Origin: Cerasibacillus sp036516575
GTDB lineage: Bacteria > Bacillota > Bacilli > Bacillales > Amphibacillaceae
Direction: 5' to 3'
Assembly: GCF_036516575.1 (NCBI RefSeq)
Contig: NZ_DATBTY010000036.1
Location: 123,324 to 187,323, forward strand
DNA length: 64,000 nt
The notes below the pieces were generated by a model. It had not been told where the DNA came from. It saw nothing but the letters and a program-made list of their open reading frames with translations, and made no database searches. Within the stretch, counting starts at the first letter, position 1. The number at the start of each line of letters is the position of its first letter. Below, piece by piece: positions 43,192 through 52,305 of this stretch. The position numbers and the translations under genes were made by a program.

Positions 43192-44580
43192 ATGAAACCA
43201 TCGACATTATGGGCGTATACTTTTTTAAGTCGGCAGCGGTTTAAAAAGAAGATGAACATTTATCAGCTTACTTTAAGAACAGTTATTGACAAAACAATTG
43301 CTTTTTACTTATCTGTTTTTTTCGGTTACCTTTTTATGACGATGTTTGTTTTTGGTAACGTGCTAAGTGAATATGAGGAACAATTTTTGTGGATGCAATC
43401 TCAAGGAGAACGTTATTTTTATCTGTTAATCGCAGTGATTCCTTTTAGATATATTTTCTTATCGTTTAGACATCCTGGTGTTATGTTTTCAAGTTCAGAA
43501 TATCAATTAAGTCTCTTACCTTATTCACGTCAGCATATTTGGTTTTTGAGTTTTTTAAATAAAGTGATCAAGAAGCTTTTGGTCATGGTATTCTTTGGAT
43601 TCGGTTTATTTCTTTTAACACCAATTAACGGAACATTGATTTTAAATTATTTCGGAATGTTCTTTCTCATTGACCTTGGTATGACGATTCCACAATGGTT
43701 TATGTTCCAAAGAAATATTTTTATAAAAATGCTTTTTTGGTTTTTATTTGTCACAATCAACAGTATCGCGTTCTTTGTCCAATTGGATTTATTCACAATG
43801 GTTACTATAATCGGTGTTCTTATTTTTATAAATATATGGTTTTACCCTCGCTTATTCGTTGGAGTGGATTGGGGAAAAGTAATGACGGTATGTGATTATC
43901 ACTTATGGAATATGGCTTTTGTTTCTAGAGTATCGCAAGTTCGCATTAAACCACAAAGGAAATACAGTTTAATGAAAAAATTGTCATACCGAAAAAAGCC
44001 TTTTCGTTATACGTTTCGAAGTATTCATCATCGAATTTGGCAAATTGCATTTATACGAAATATCGAATATATTATTCAACTCGTTGGTGTTCTTGTGCTT
44101 ATGTTAGCGGTGTTGAACTATATTCCGAAAACAGGTTTTATGTTCATCGGTATTGCAGTAGCACTTTATGTATATGCAGCTGGGTCGACTTCTTTTTTCA
44201 TAAACCAATTCCAAGCAGATCTCGTTGAAGTGCTACCTTGGGATTTGATGGCGTATAAACAATCATTCCTTAAATGGTATGTAATAGGTAGTTTACCTAT
44301 TTTAATGCCTATGATTACTTATTTTACACTTCATTTTACGTGGTGGGTTCCAGTACAATTTATACTAATCTTACTAACTGGTCTCTATATTTATCATGTA
44401 GAAATAAACTATTCAATTGCCGTTTTATCTAAAGCAGAAATTGTTTTTGTTAAAGCTCGCTGGGTTAGTTTTGTATTTTTATGTATAGTTATCGGAAGCA
44501 GTTTATACCCGATGTTGGCATGTTTTTTTCCACTTATTTTTCCTTTTTTAACTGAGCAACGATCATTTTCTCTTTTGTGA
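43192..44580 (+). CDS. Large ABC permease (EcsB-like)
   Basis: The 462-residue membrane protein has about 10 spans and a basic cytoplasmic region in the middle (KPQRKYSLMKKLSYRKKPFRYTFRSIHHRIWQIAFIRN). It follows the ATPase by 5 bp. It is somewhat longer than EcsB, so the name is tentative. A hairpin GACGGGT...ACCCGTC (44579-44604) overlaps the stop but has no T tract. Confidence 0.7.
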   Translation: MKPSTLWAYTFLSRQRFKKKMNIYQLTLRTVIDKTIAFYLSVFFGYLFMTMFVFGNVLSEYEEQFLWMQSQGERYFYLLIAVIPFRYIFLSFRHPGVMFSSSEYQLSLLPYSRQHIWFLSFLNKVIKKLLVMVFFGFGLFLLTPINGTLILNYFGMFFLIDLGMTIPQWFMFQRNIFIKMLFWFLFVTINSIAFFVQLDLFTMVTIIGVLIFINIWFYPRLFVGVDWGKVMTVCDYHLWNMAFVSRVSQVRIKPQRKYSLMKKLSYRKKPFRYTFRSIHHRIWQIAFIRNIEYIIQLVGVLVLMLAVLNYIPKTGFMFIGIAVALYVYAAGSTSFFINQFQADLVEVLPWDLMAYKQSFLKWYVIGSLPILMPMITYFTLHFTWWVPVQFILILLTGLYIYHVEINYSIAVLSKAEIVFVKARWVSFVFLCIVIGSSLYPMLACFFPLIFPFLTEQRSFSLL

Positions 44581-44660
44581 CGGGTAGTGCTATGCACACC
44601 CGTCTTGCTATTATCATATGCTAAATTATCAAATGAAAGGTAAGGGTGTGTGTTATATTT

Positions 44661-45056
44661 ATGTATAGAGACCCTTTTTATCCAGTTCATAAGCCCAATC
44701 CGAGTTATCCACCTTCACCAAGTGCTTATCAACAAAATAGTGAATGGCAATATACAACAAGCCAATCATCCTATTTAAATCCAGTTGTCCAACCACCCGA
44801 TTACCACCAGCCTGTGCCATTTTCACCACCCTATTATAATCAACCATTAGAATCACCATTAAATATGTCTCAAATAGAACAAGAACAATCAGGAAATGGT
44901 TTCTTGGAATATTTTTATGATGGCAATGGTCAGCTAGATATTGATAAAATGTTATCCACGGTCGGGCAAGTCGCTAGTATTTATCATCAAGTTAGTCCGA
45001 TTATTAAACAATTTGGTTCATTTATGAAGAATTTCACCACCCCCCGTCAAGAATAA
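44661..45056 (+). CDS. YppG-like proline/tyrosine-rich protein
   Basis: ATG 44661 is the likely start (131 residues). The N-terminal two thirds are rich in Pro, Tyr, Gln and Ser (PSYPPSPSAYQQ, then QPPDYHQPVPFSPPYYNQP) and are probably disordered. The C-terminus, NGFLEYFYDGNGQLDIDKML followed by TVGQVASIYHQVSPIIKQFGSF, is the conserved YppG helix pair seen in spore-forming bacilli. The function is unknown; spore coat association is possible by analogy with other Tyr/Pro-rich coat proteins. Confidence 0.7.
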   Translation: MYRDPFYPVHKPNPSYPPSPSAYQQNSEWQYTTSQSSYLNPVVQPPDYHQPVPFSPPYYNQPLESPLNMSQIEQEQSGNGFLEYFYDGNGQLDIDKMLSTVGQVASIYHQVSPIIKQFGSFMKNFTTPRQE

Positions 45057-45158
45057 TTTTATAAAAATAAAGTATACGAAAAGTGGATAAATTTCCATGT
45101 ATATACTGATTGGTATATACTAGTTATTATAATTTGATAAAGAGTAAGGGGAATGGAA

Positions 45159-45851
45159 ATGGTAGGCTGTTTATTGATCCATGGTTATACTGGTGGACCA
45201 CATGAACTGGCACCATTAACGGCTTATTTGCAGAAACATACGGATTGGGAAATTGTTGTTCCCTTATTACCAGGGCATGGTGAACCATTAGATTTAGCTG
45301 ATCTTACTTATGAAGATTGGTTATTAGCGGCTGAAGAAGCGTATTTATCATTAAAGGAGACGTGTGATACGATTTATGTCATCGGCTTTTCAATGGGCGG
45401 CATGATCAGTGTCTATCTAACTGCTAAGTATAAAGTCGATCGTCTCATTTTATTGGCTACTGCTGGAAAATATTTATCTTTTGGGAAAATTATTGTTAAT
45501 ATTGGTGAGGTCATTGAAGATGGATTAAAAGGTAATTTACAAGAAAATAAATATTTTAATTACTACAAAGATAAGCTAGAACAGGTTCCGTTACAGGCAA
45601 ATATTGAGTTTATGAAATTAGTTCATCAAACACGTCAATATTTAAAAGATGTGAAAGTACCTGTTTTTATAGCACATGGTCAAGAAGATAGCTTGGTTCC
45701 CTATAAAACGGCTTATTATTTAGAAAAAGAACTGGCATCTGAAATAAAAGAAGTGGTTATTTTCGATAGGTCAGAACATCTTATCTGTTTAGGCAATGAC
45801 CGCGATGTATTGATTAAAATGGTGTATGATTTTTTAAATCAGCCAATCTAA
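45159..45851 (+). CDS. Alpha/beta-hydrolase carboxylesterase
   Basis: The ATG at 45159 is 7 bases from AAGGGG; the ATG at 45153 is too close. The 230-residue hydrolase has the oxyanion loop HGYTGGPHELAPL, nucleophile Ser in GFSMGG (about 92), the acidic residue in HGQEDSLVP (about 190) and the catalytic His in RSEHLI (about 213). It resembles Geobacillus Est30-type carboxylesterases and monoacylglycerol lipases. No signal peptide, so cytoplasmic. A terminator follows. Confidence 0.87.
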   Translation: MVGCLLIHGYTGGPHELAPLTAYLQKHTDWEIVVPLLPGHGEPLDLADLTYEDWLLAAEEAYLSLKETCDTIYVIGFSMGGMISVYLTAKYKVDRLILLATAGKYLSFGKIIVNIGEVIEDGLKGNLQENKYFNYYKDKLEQVPLQANIEFMKLVHQTRQYLKDVKVPVFIAHGQEDSLVPYKTAYYLEKELASEIKEVVIFDRSEHLICLGNDRDVLIKMVYDFLNQPI

Positions 45852-45900
45852 AAAAATGTCATATGTCCCACCAAGATTATGGAACATATGACATTTTTTA
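45851..45900. terminator. Strong bidirectional terminator between esterase and degV
   Basis: AAAAATGTCATATGT pairs with ACATATGACATTTTT around a loop of about 20 bases, with A and T tracts on both sides. Confidence 0.88.
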
Positions 45901-46752
45901 TTTGTTAAAAAAGGAGATGACGAGGGCTCCTTCACCACCATAAGTTGAAATGAGCGGACCTGTTTCAGTTAGATAGGCATCTTTAAAAGGATATTTTTCA
46001 GTAATGGCATCTAATACTTTTTTAGCCCTTGGCTCATCATTACAATGCGTCATCGTAATAATTTTATTCTCAAAGTTTTTGGCGTGTAGACCAATTTGTT
46101 CAATAAAACGATTAATTGCCTTTTTATTCCCCCGTACTTTTTCGATGACATCAATGTCACCACGTTCGTCATTTGCTTTCATTAAAAGTTTAATATTTAG
46201 AGTTTTTGCGATTGTGCCACGCACTCTATCTAACCGACCACCTAGGATTAAATTCTCTAATGTCTTTAAAACGAATAATGTGGTCGTTTGTTCAACTCTT
46301 TCTTCTAAATGACTAACTAATTGTTCAAATGTAAAGTTTTCTTCAACTTTCGTTGCTGCTTCATGAAGTAATAAAGCAATACCACATGAAGCTGTCTTCG
46401 TGTTAATCACAGCAATTTGACGTTCAGGCTCATCTTCTAGCAGCATGTCTTTACCAAGTACAGCATGATTATACGTACTACTCAGCCCTTTCGTTAAACT
46501 AAGCATAATGATAGGGCGTTTTGGATCAACTTTTTTATATGCTTCATAAAAATCATGCGGACTTGGTGCAGCTGAACGCGGTAAAGCTTTCGTTTCTGCA
46601 ATTTTTTGAAAGAAGGACACCATATCAATATCGCCAGTTTTATATTCTCGGTCCTTAAAGTGTAAGTAGAGCGGAACGATTTCAATATCTAACATATTGG
46701 AAATACGTTTTGGAATATCTGCTCCACCGTCTGTCATAAATTGAATGTTCAT
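45898..46752 (-). CDS. DegV-family fatty-acid-binding protein
   Basis: The 284-residue protein has an N-terminal MTDGGADIP in place of the usual TDS(T/G), LPRSAAPSPHDFYEAYKK, LSLTKGLSSTYNHAV and INTKTASCGIALLLHEA, all DegV hallmarks; the C-terminal lobe ends GPLISTYGGEGALVISF. DegV/FakB proteins hold a fatty acid for phosphorylation by FakA. Ribosome binding site CAGGTGGGA before the ATG. Monocistronic. Confidence 0.88.
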   Translation of the reverse strand: MNIQFMTDGGADIPKRISNMLDIEIVPLYLHFKDREYKTGDIDMVSFFQKIAETKALPRSAAPSPHDFYEAYKKVDPKRPIIMLSLTKGLSSTYNHAVLGKDMLLEDEPERQIAVINTKTASCGIALLLHEAATKVEENFTFEQLVSHLEERVEQTTTLFVLKTLENLILGGRLDRVRGTIAKTLNIKLLMKANDERGDIDVIEKVRGNKKAINRFIEQIGLHAKNFENKIITMTHCNDEPRAKKVLDAITEKYPFKDAYLTETGPLISTYGGEGALVISFFNK

Positions 46753-46879
46753 ATCGTGTTCCCACCTGCTTTATTATCAATTAATAATAGTATATCAGTT
46801 TATGATTAAGGTTGATCCTTTTTTTAGGGACGGTACATCAAGTTGTTTATCGCAAAAAGTAATTCTCAAGATAAAAATG

Positions 46880-47791
46880 TTAAATTTCCCTTTTTCGTGA
46901 GATGGTTACTTTTCGTTTTCTAGATGTACTTAAAATAAATAAAAACAAGCCGAATATAACAATTGTACCACCTAGCCACTGAGCCCAAGTAATTGTTTCA
47001 CCTAGGAAGAAATAGGCTAATATAGACGCGCCAACGGGCTCAAAAACAATACCCATAGAAACTGTAGCAGTACTTAACCATCGCAAAGCCCAATTAAATA
47101 ATGTATGCCCAAAAAAAGTAGGGACAATAGCCAAGGCAAGGAAAATCCCCCAGTAGTTAGGTGGATATCCAGTGAATGGATGTTGCTGAATCAGGTTATA
47201 TATGAGCAAGGTAATTGTACTAAATCCATAGACAATAAACGTATATGTCATAAGTGATAAACGCTTTCGTACTTTTTGGCCGAGTAGGAAATAAACGGTC
47301 ATTGTTATCGCTCCAAGAATAGCAAGTATATCACCAAATAAGGCGGCACCGCTAATTTGAAAATCACCCCAACTAATAATGACACTTCCAAACAGTGCGA
47401 TAATCATACTAATAACAGCACCAAATGTAAATCTTTCCTTGAAAAACAGAAATGTTCCTAAAAAGGCAAAAATTGGTTGCAATGTCACAAGGACAACGGA
47501 ACTTGTGACAGAAGTGTAATTCAAAGATTCAAACCATAATATAAAATGGCATGCTAGGAAGATACCAGCAAAAATAGAGAAAATCCAATCCTTTTTTTCA
47601 ACAAGCTTGAATTCGTGTCGGTATTTAGCAATAATCAAAGGTGACATGAGTAAAACTGCAAAAAGTAACCGATAATAAGCAATGATTGGAGCAGGTGCTT
47701 GATCAGCTAACTTAACGAGCACAGCAGAAGTGGATACAGAAATAACACCAATGATGACGGCTAAATAGGGATTAAATGGTGGCAATCGCAT
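46880..47791 (-). CDS. DMT-family (EamA) transporter
   Basis: ATG 47791 lies 9 bases after GAGGGAG; the GTG 9 bp upstream is too close. The 303-residue protein has ten spans in two EamA repeats: SVSTSAVLVKLADQAPAPIIAYYR at the start and FEPVGASILAYFFLGETITWAQWLGG in the second. It is unrelated in detail to the DMT gene at 6225. The substrate is unknown. Confidence 0.85.
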   Translation of the reverse strand: MRLPPFNPYLAVIIGVISVSTSAVLVKLADQAPAPIIAYYRLLFAVLLMSPLIIAKYRHEFKLVEKKDWIFSIFAGIFLACHFILWFESLNYTSVTSSVVLVTLQPIFAFLGTFLFFKERFTFGAVISMIIALFGSVIISWGDFQISGAALFGDILAILGAITMTVYFLLGQKVRKRLSLMTYTFIVYGFSTITLLIYNLIQQHPFTGYPPNYWGIFLALAIVPTFFGHTLFNWALRWLSTATVSMGIVFEPVGASILAYFFLGETITWAQWLGGTIVIFGLFLFILSTSRKRKVTISRKREI

Positions 47792-48150
47792 GCAACACAC
47801 TCCCTCTCGTCTGTATGTTTCGTTTATATTTATCTATTTATCACTATTCATTGGCAAGAAATCATCCTATCATACCGATTAAGTAAAACATCTTAATAAA
47901 TATAACCATGCCATAAATGATATCACATAGCAACTAGTAGCTATAGAACTTATTAGTATGTTATTATTAAATAAATGTGTCATTGTAATTAATGGATGGA
48001 TATTTTTGTTAGAAAATGTATGCAGGTACAACAAGTTGAGTGGAAAGATTGAAGAACCTCTTTCGCAACATCATTTGATGAATCAGTGAGCTTTTCTAAT
48101 ATATCGTACTTATTGATAAATTTTTTGACATAATAAAGGAGAAATAGAAC
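47792..48150. other. Intergenic/leader region before cshA
   Basis: 359 bp, AT-rich, with no gene seen on either strand. The last part probably is a long 5' untranslated region of cshA, as is common for DEAD-box helicases under cold control, but no conserved structure or clear promoter could be assigned. Confidence 0.6.
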
Positions 48151-49596
48151 GTGACAACAACATTTGATGGATTGGGTATTTCACAACCCATATTAAAAGC
48201 AGTACAGAAAATGGGTTTTGAAGAGGCAACACCCATTCAAGCACAGACAATTCCTCTTGCAATGCAAGGAAATGATGTCATTGGACAAGCGCAAACTGGA
48301 ACAGGTAAGACAGCAGCATTTGGAATTCCAATGATAGAAAAAATTAATCCAAAAGAACGAACAATTCAAGGCTTAGTCGTTGCACCAACTCGTGAGCTTG
48401 CCATTCAAGTGGCGGAAGAACTAAATCGAATTGGTAAAATAAAAGGTGTACGTGTTTTACCAGTATACGGTGGCCAACATATGGGGAGACAGATTAGAGC
48501 ATTAAAAGACAAACCACATATTGTCGTTGCAACCCCAGGTAGATTATTGGACCATATCCGTCGCCGAACCATCCGTAATGATGATGTACAAACGGCGGTA
48601 CTTGATGAAGCTGATGAAATGTTAAACATGGGATTCATCGATGATATTCGTGATATTTTAAAGAGCATTCCAGAGGAGCGTCAAACGTTATTGTTTTCCG
48701 CTACGATGCCTAAAGAAATACGCGATATTGCTACAAATATGATGAAAACCCCGAAAGAAGTAAAAGTGAAAGCAAAAGAATTAACGGTCGAAAATATTAA
48801 TCAATACTTTATTGAGATTCCAGAACGTCATAAATTTGATACGTTAACAAATCACCTAGAAATTCATGACCCAGATTTGTCCATTGTCTTCAGTCGAACA
48901 AAGAAGCGTGTTGATGAAATTGCTGAAGGATTACAGGTGCGAGGCTTTAGAGCAGAAGGAATTCATGGTGATTTAACACAAGGAAAACGGATGTCTGTTC
49001 TCAAAAAATTTAAAAATGGTCGTATTGACATTTTAGTAGCAACAGATGTCGCAGCACGTGGCCTCGACATTTCCGGTGTTACTCATGTGTATAACTTCGA
49101 TATTCCACAAGATCCAGAAAGCTATGTTCACCGCATTGGAAGAACAGGTCGGGCTGGTCGAACTGGAGAAGCAATTTCGTTTATTACACCACGTGAAATT
49201 GCACATTTGAAATTAATTGAAGCGACAACGAAGAGTAAAATGAAACGCTTATCTCCACCGACCCACCAGGAAGCGGTTCGTGGTAAACAACAAGCAACAG
49301 CAGAGAAAATCATCAAACAAATTAACGGGCATGATTTACAAGATTACCGTGAGACAGCTGTTGAATTACTGGAAGAACATGATTCGGTTACCGTTATTGC
49401 AGCAGCCTTAAAGATGCTAACAAAAGAAAGAAATGCTGTTCCGGTTAGGATTTCATCGATTGCTCCAGTTAGTGTAAAAAAAGCAGAGAATCATCGTGAT
49501 AAAAAACGTCGTTCTAATAAAAAGCGCTTTTACGGAAAGGGAAAAGGTAGAGGAAAGGGCCGATTTAAGGGCGGTCATCGACGTAATCGTGGTTAA
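48151..49596 (+). CDS. cshA: DEAD-box RNA helicase CshA
   Basis: The GTG start is behind AAGGAG. The 481-residue helicase has the Q motif (GFEEATPIQAQTIP), motif I AQTGTGKT, Ia PTRELAIQ, II DEAD, III SAT, V VATDVAARGLD and VI HRIGRTGRAGRTG. The C-terminus is very basic and Gly/Arg/Lys-rich (KGKGRGKGRFKGGHRRNRG), as in CshA, which acts in RNA degradation and ribosome assembly at low temperature. It opens the block syntenic with B. subtilis ydbR to ydcK. Confidence 0.93.
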   Translation: MTTTFDGLGISQPILKAVQKMGFEEATPIQAQTIPLAMQGNDVIGQAQTGTGKTAAFGIPMIEKINPKERTIQGLVVAPTRELAIQVAEELNRIGKIKGVRVLPVYGGQHMGRQIRALKDKPHIVVATPGRLLDHIRRRTIRNDDVQTAVLDEADEMLNMGFIDDIRDILKSIPEERQTLLFSATMPKEIRDIATNMMKTPKEVKVKAKELTVENINQYFIEIPERHKFDTLTNHLEIHDPDLSIVFSRTKKRVDEIAEGLQVRGFRAEGIHGDLTQGKRMSVLKKFKNGRIDILVATDVAARGLDISGVTHVYNFDIPQDPESYVHRIGRTGRAGRTGEAISFITPREIAHLKLIEATTKSKMKRLSPPTHQEAVRGKQQATAEKIIKQINGHDLQDYRETAVELLEEHDSVTVIAAALKMLTKERNAVPVRISSIAPVSVKKAENHRDKKRRSNKKRFYGKGKGRGKGRFKGGHRRNRG

Positions 49597-49601
49597 AAGA
49601 G

Positions 49602-49647
49602 AAAATACGCAAGGAAGAGCAGAATCTTCACTTGCGTATTTTTTTTA
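49602..49647. terminator. Terminator after cshA
   Basis: AAAATACGCAAG pairs with CTTGCGTATTTT and runs into a T tract; the convergent rhomboid gene stops next to it. Confidence 0.85.
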
Positions 49648-50436
49648 TAGAATACCGAGCCAATTAAATAATCCGAACAACAAAAGAATCCCCAGAAAAA
49701 TCCATGGTAAATTCTTTTTTACTTTACCTGGAACGATTCTTTTCTTATTCCAGCGATTTGGATCAAATTTAATCTCTTGATGGTCATCATGGGCTGTAAA
49801 TATACGTGCTTTCTTATTTCGCCAAGGCGAGAATGGGAGAGCACCTTTTAAAACGAGAGGCGCCACCGCAATGCCACCGATAAAACCAAAGATATGTGCT
49901 TTAACATTGATACCAGGGCGTAAAAATGTCATAATCAGACCGATTAAAAAAATAACCGTCACCATTTGGGCACTTTGCATATCAATTAAATCTTTACGGA
50001 ATAAAACCATATAGATATACATCCCAAATAATCCGTAAATCGCACCCGATGCACCGAGATGTGCAAAATCAATAGCCATTGGATCGAAGGCGTATGTCGC
50101 GATATTACCAACGAACCCCGCAAAAAGGTAGGCGATGATAAATCTAACTTTCCCTAGCATTTGTTCTAGTGCTGGACCGAATAAAACTAATGAAAATGAA
50201 TTAAATAAGGTGTGCATTAGATCAGCATGTAAAAACATAGCTGTGAATAATCGCCAATATTCTCCTGCATGGATGAATCCATTAATTGCTACACCCCACA
50301 TATAAATATCTTGCCCAATCGGCAGTTGCAAAAAGTCAATGATAACCCATAATAAGAGATGTATAATGATGAGAAGTGATACAACAGGGTAAAATTGAAT
50401 AAACTCTTTTACACTTCTTTCGGTTCGGATAAACAT
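49645..50436 (-). CDS. Rhomboid-family intramembrane serine protease
   Basis: The ATG at 50436 is 9 bases from GGAAGG; the ATG at 50445 is too close. The 263-residue protein has about six spans with the active-site Ser in GASGAIYGLFGMY, catalytic His in HIFGFIGG, and HAGEYWRLFTAMFLHADLMHTLFN containing the L1 loop. It is the homologue of B. subtilis YdcA, in the same place next to acpS. It cleaves membrane proteins within the bilayer; substrates are unknown. Confidence 0.88.
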   Translation of the reverse strand: MFIRTERSVKEFIQFYPVVSLLIIIHLLLWVIIDFLQLPIGQDIYMWGVAINGFIHAGEYWRLFTAMFLHADLMHTLFNSFSLVLFGPALEQMLGKVRFIIAYLFAGFVGNIATYAFDPMAIDFAHLGASGAIYGLFGMYIYMVLFRKDLIDMQSAQMVTVIFLIGLIMTFLRPGINVKAHIFGFIGGIAVAPLVLKGALPFSPWRNKKARIFTAHDDHQEIKFDPNRWNKKRIVPGKVKKNLPWIFLGILLLFGLFNWLGIL

Positions 50437-50501
50437 TCGTGGCATCCTTCCTTTATAATATTAAATGAGTCATGACGGATTGATCTTCACGGCGTTGCTA
50501 A

Positions 50502-50563
50502 AACTCCCACCTCTAAGGGTGGGAGTTAAGTGTGCGCCAAAGGTTCAGATGTGGTCAAAGCTC
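50502..50563 (+). other. Two adjacent strong hairpins upstream of acpS
   Basis: AACTCCCACC (50502-50511) pairs perfectly with GGTGGGAGTT (50518-50527). Next, GGTTCAG (50532-50538) with CTGAGCC and GTGG (50541-50544) with CCAC form a bulged stem ending at 50563. The pair is more GC-rich than its surroundings and sits 79 bp before acpS. It could be a structured leader or the remains of an IS200/IS605-type end; there is no T tract for a terminator. Confidence 0.5.
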
Positions 50564-50641
50564 CACCTGAGCCAAGTCTCCTTTATTATATTTTAAAATA
50601 CCAAAATAATACAATGAAATGAAGAGAGAAGGGCTGTCTTT

Positions 50642-50995
50642 ATGATAAAAGGGATTGGAATTGATTTGATTGAACTTGAGCGCATTCATAAACATATACA
50701 GGATCAACGGTTTATAGACCGGATACTAACAAAAGCGGAGCAGCAGATTTATTTCACATTAAAAAGCAATACGAGAAAAGCAGAATTTTTAGCGGGGAGA
50801 TTTGCTGCAAAAGAGGCTTTTTCTAAAGCGATTGGAACCGGAATTGGAACGCTGAGTTTTCAAGATATCGAAGTCCTTTCTAATGAACTCGGTGCTCCGG
50901 TTATCAATGTCAATGGATTTGATACGGAGAAAATATTCATTTCGATTACTCATAGTCAATCCTATGCTCTCGCACAGGTGATAATTGCAAAATAA
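50642..50995 (+). CDS. acpS: Holo-[acyl-carrier-protein] synthase
   Basis: The 117-residue enzyme moves 4'-phosphopantetheine from CoA to apo-ACP. Motifs GIGIDLIELERI, with the Mg-binding Asp8, and FLAGRFAAKEAFSKAIG, with Glu, are intact, and the C-terminal ISITHSQSYALAQVI is typical. It stands at the same position as in B. subtilis, between a rhomboid gene and ydcC. Confidence 0.95.
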   Translation: MIKGIGIDLIELERIHKHIQDQRFIDRILTKAEQQIYFTLKSNTRKAEFLAGRFAAKEAFSKAIGTGIGTLSFQDIEVLSNELGAPVINVNGFDTEKIFISITHSQSYALAQVIIAK

Positions 50996-51158
50996 AACGG
51001 TTAAGTTGAAACATAAAAAAACTTTTATTCCTTGTCTAAGCATAATGCAATGGGTTGTCTCATATATTCTTTACAGATACATGAGTACAAGCGGAAAATC
51101 AATTCATCGTCATCTAGAAACAGATAGGTGTGTGATGAAAGACAGGGGAGATATGACT

Positions 51159-52175
51159 ATGATGAAACGACTAACGATTACTTTGGCGATTGTCTTAGGT
51201 GCTGCAGTTTTTTTGCAAGCATGTGGAGAGAAATCTCAAGAGTCAGTTATGAAGCGGATGGATAAGCAGTTGCAGGAAATGAAAGGGTATAAAACAAAAG
51301 CCGAGATGCGAATGAACACTGGTAAAGAAGAGCAAGTTTATCAAATAGAAGTTTGGCATAAGAAAGATGACTTTTACCGGGTAGCCCTTTCTAATCAAGA
51401 GGATGAAAAAAATAATCAAGTCATTTTAAAAAATGAAGACGGGGTCTTCGTTGTAACACCTGCATTAGATAAAAGCTTTAAATTCCAATCAGAATGGCCA
51501 GAAAATAGTAGCCAATCTTATTTGTATCAATCGCTATTGAACGATATTCAACAAGATAAAGAGAGTAATTTCCAAGTGACGGATACCCACTATTTGTTCA
51601 CAACTAAAACAAATTATCAAAGTAATAACAACTTACCGTATCAAGAGATTTATGTAGATAAAAAGACGTATACACCTGTTCTAGTTAAGGTGCTTGATAC
51701 AGACCAGAAGCCGGTCGTTGAAGTAAAGTTTGAACAATTCCAGTTGAATCCTGAATTTAACGAAAAAGATTTCGCCTTAGACGATCATCCTCAGACGGAC
51801 GAGGATAAAGCAGAAAACACTGGAGAAAAAACAGAACAAGTCTTTTCAATTATGTATCCTGAGTTTACAGCGGGGGCAGAATTACAGGAGGAAAAAGAAT
51901 TAACCATTGAAAATGGCACGCGATTAATTATGACTTATGACGGTGAAAAGGCATTCACCTTAGTACAAGAGCATAAGGAGACAGTACCATCATCGGCTGG
52001 GTTCACGGAAGTGAGCGGAGAAATGATTGATTTAGGTCATTCAATTGGTGCAATATCAAATAGTATGATTGAGTGGAATTACAATGGAGCTGATTTTTAT
52101 CTAGCTAGTGATCAGTTGACACGAGAGGAACTGATTGAAGTTGCCAAATCTGTCGTGCAACAAGAAGTAAAGTAG
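51159..52175 (+). CDS. LolA-like outer-leaflet lipoprotein (YdcC)
   Basis: The ATG at 51159 is 8 bases after GGGGAG; the frame further upstream is non-coding. The 338-residue lipoprotein has a signal ending FLQAC. The mature part has an outer-membrane-lipoprotein-sorting (LolA/YdcC/SipL-like) fold with YKTKAEMRMNTGKEEQVYQIEVW and PYQEIYVDKKTYTPVLVKV. YdcC is a sporulation-linked lipoprotein in B. subtilis, found here in the same acpS-ydcC-alr order. Confidence 0.87.
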   Translation: MMKRLTITLAIVLGAAVFLQACGEKSQESVMKRMDKQLQEMKGYKTKAEMRMNTGKEEQVYQIEVWHKKDDFYRVALSNQEDEKNNQVILKNEDGVFVVTPALDKSFKFQSEWPENSSQSYLYQSLLNDIQQDKESNFQVTDTHYLFTTKTNYQSNNNLPYQEIYVDKKTYTPVLVKVLDTDQKPVVEVKFEQFQLNPEFNEKDFALDDHPQTDEDKAENTGEKTEQVFSIMYPEFTAGAELQEEKELTIENGTRLIMTYDGEKAFTLVQEHKETVPSSAGFTEVSGEMIDLGHSIGAISNSMIEWNYNGADFYLASDQLTREELIEVAKSVVQQEVK

Positions 52176-52186
52176 TTTTAGATACT

Positions 52187-52226
52187 GAAGCAGTCTCTTA
52201 CATAATGAGTCTGCTTCTTATTTTCT
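52187..52226 (+). terminator. Terminator after ydcC
   Basis: GAAGCAG pairs with CTGCTTC around a partly paired centre and is followed by TTATTTTCTT. Confidence 0.55.
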
Positions 52227-52241
52227 TCTATATATCGATGA

Positions 52242-52270
52242 TTGACAGCCTCTAAAGAAAGAGAAATAAT
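52242..52270 (+). promoter_or_regulatory. Sigma-A promoter for alr
   Basis: TTGACA (52242-52247), 17-bp spacer, AATAAT (52265-52270), 36 bp before the alr start. Confidence 0.6.
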
Positions 52271-52305
52271 ATGGTATAGATACAAAACGTTTAGGGGTGT
52301 CAAAT

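Noticed and set aside
44579..44605. Terminator after the EcsB-like gene
   Set aside because: GACGGGT...ACCCGTC is a good stem, but no T tract follows, so I did not list it as a terminator.
50985..51158. Long N-terminal extension of YdcC
   Set aside because: The lipoprotein signal peptide begins only at 51159, where a good ribosome binding site exists; the region before is untranslated.
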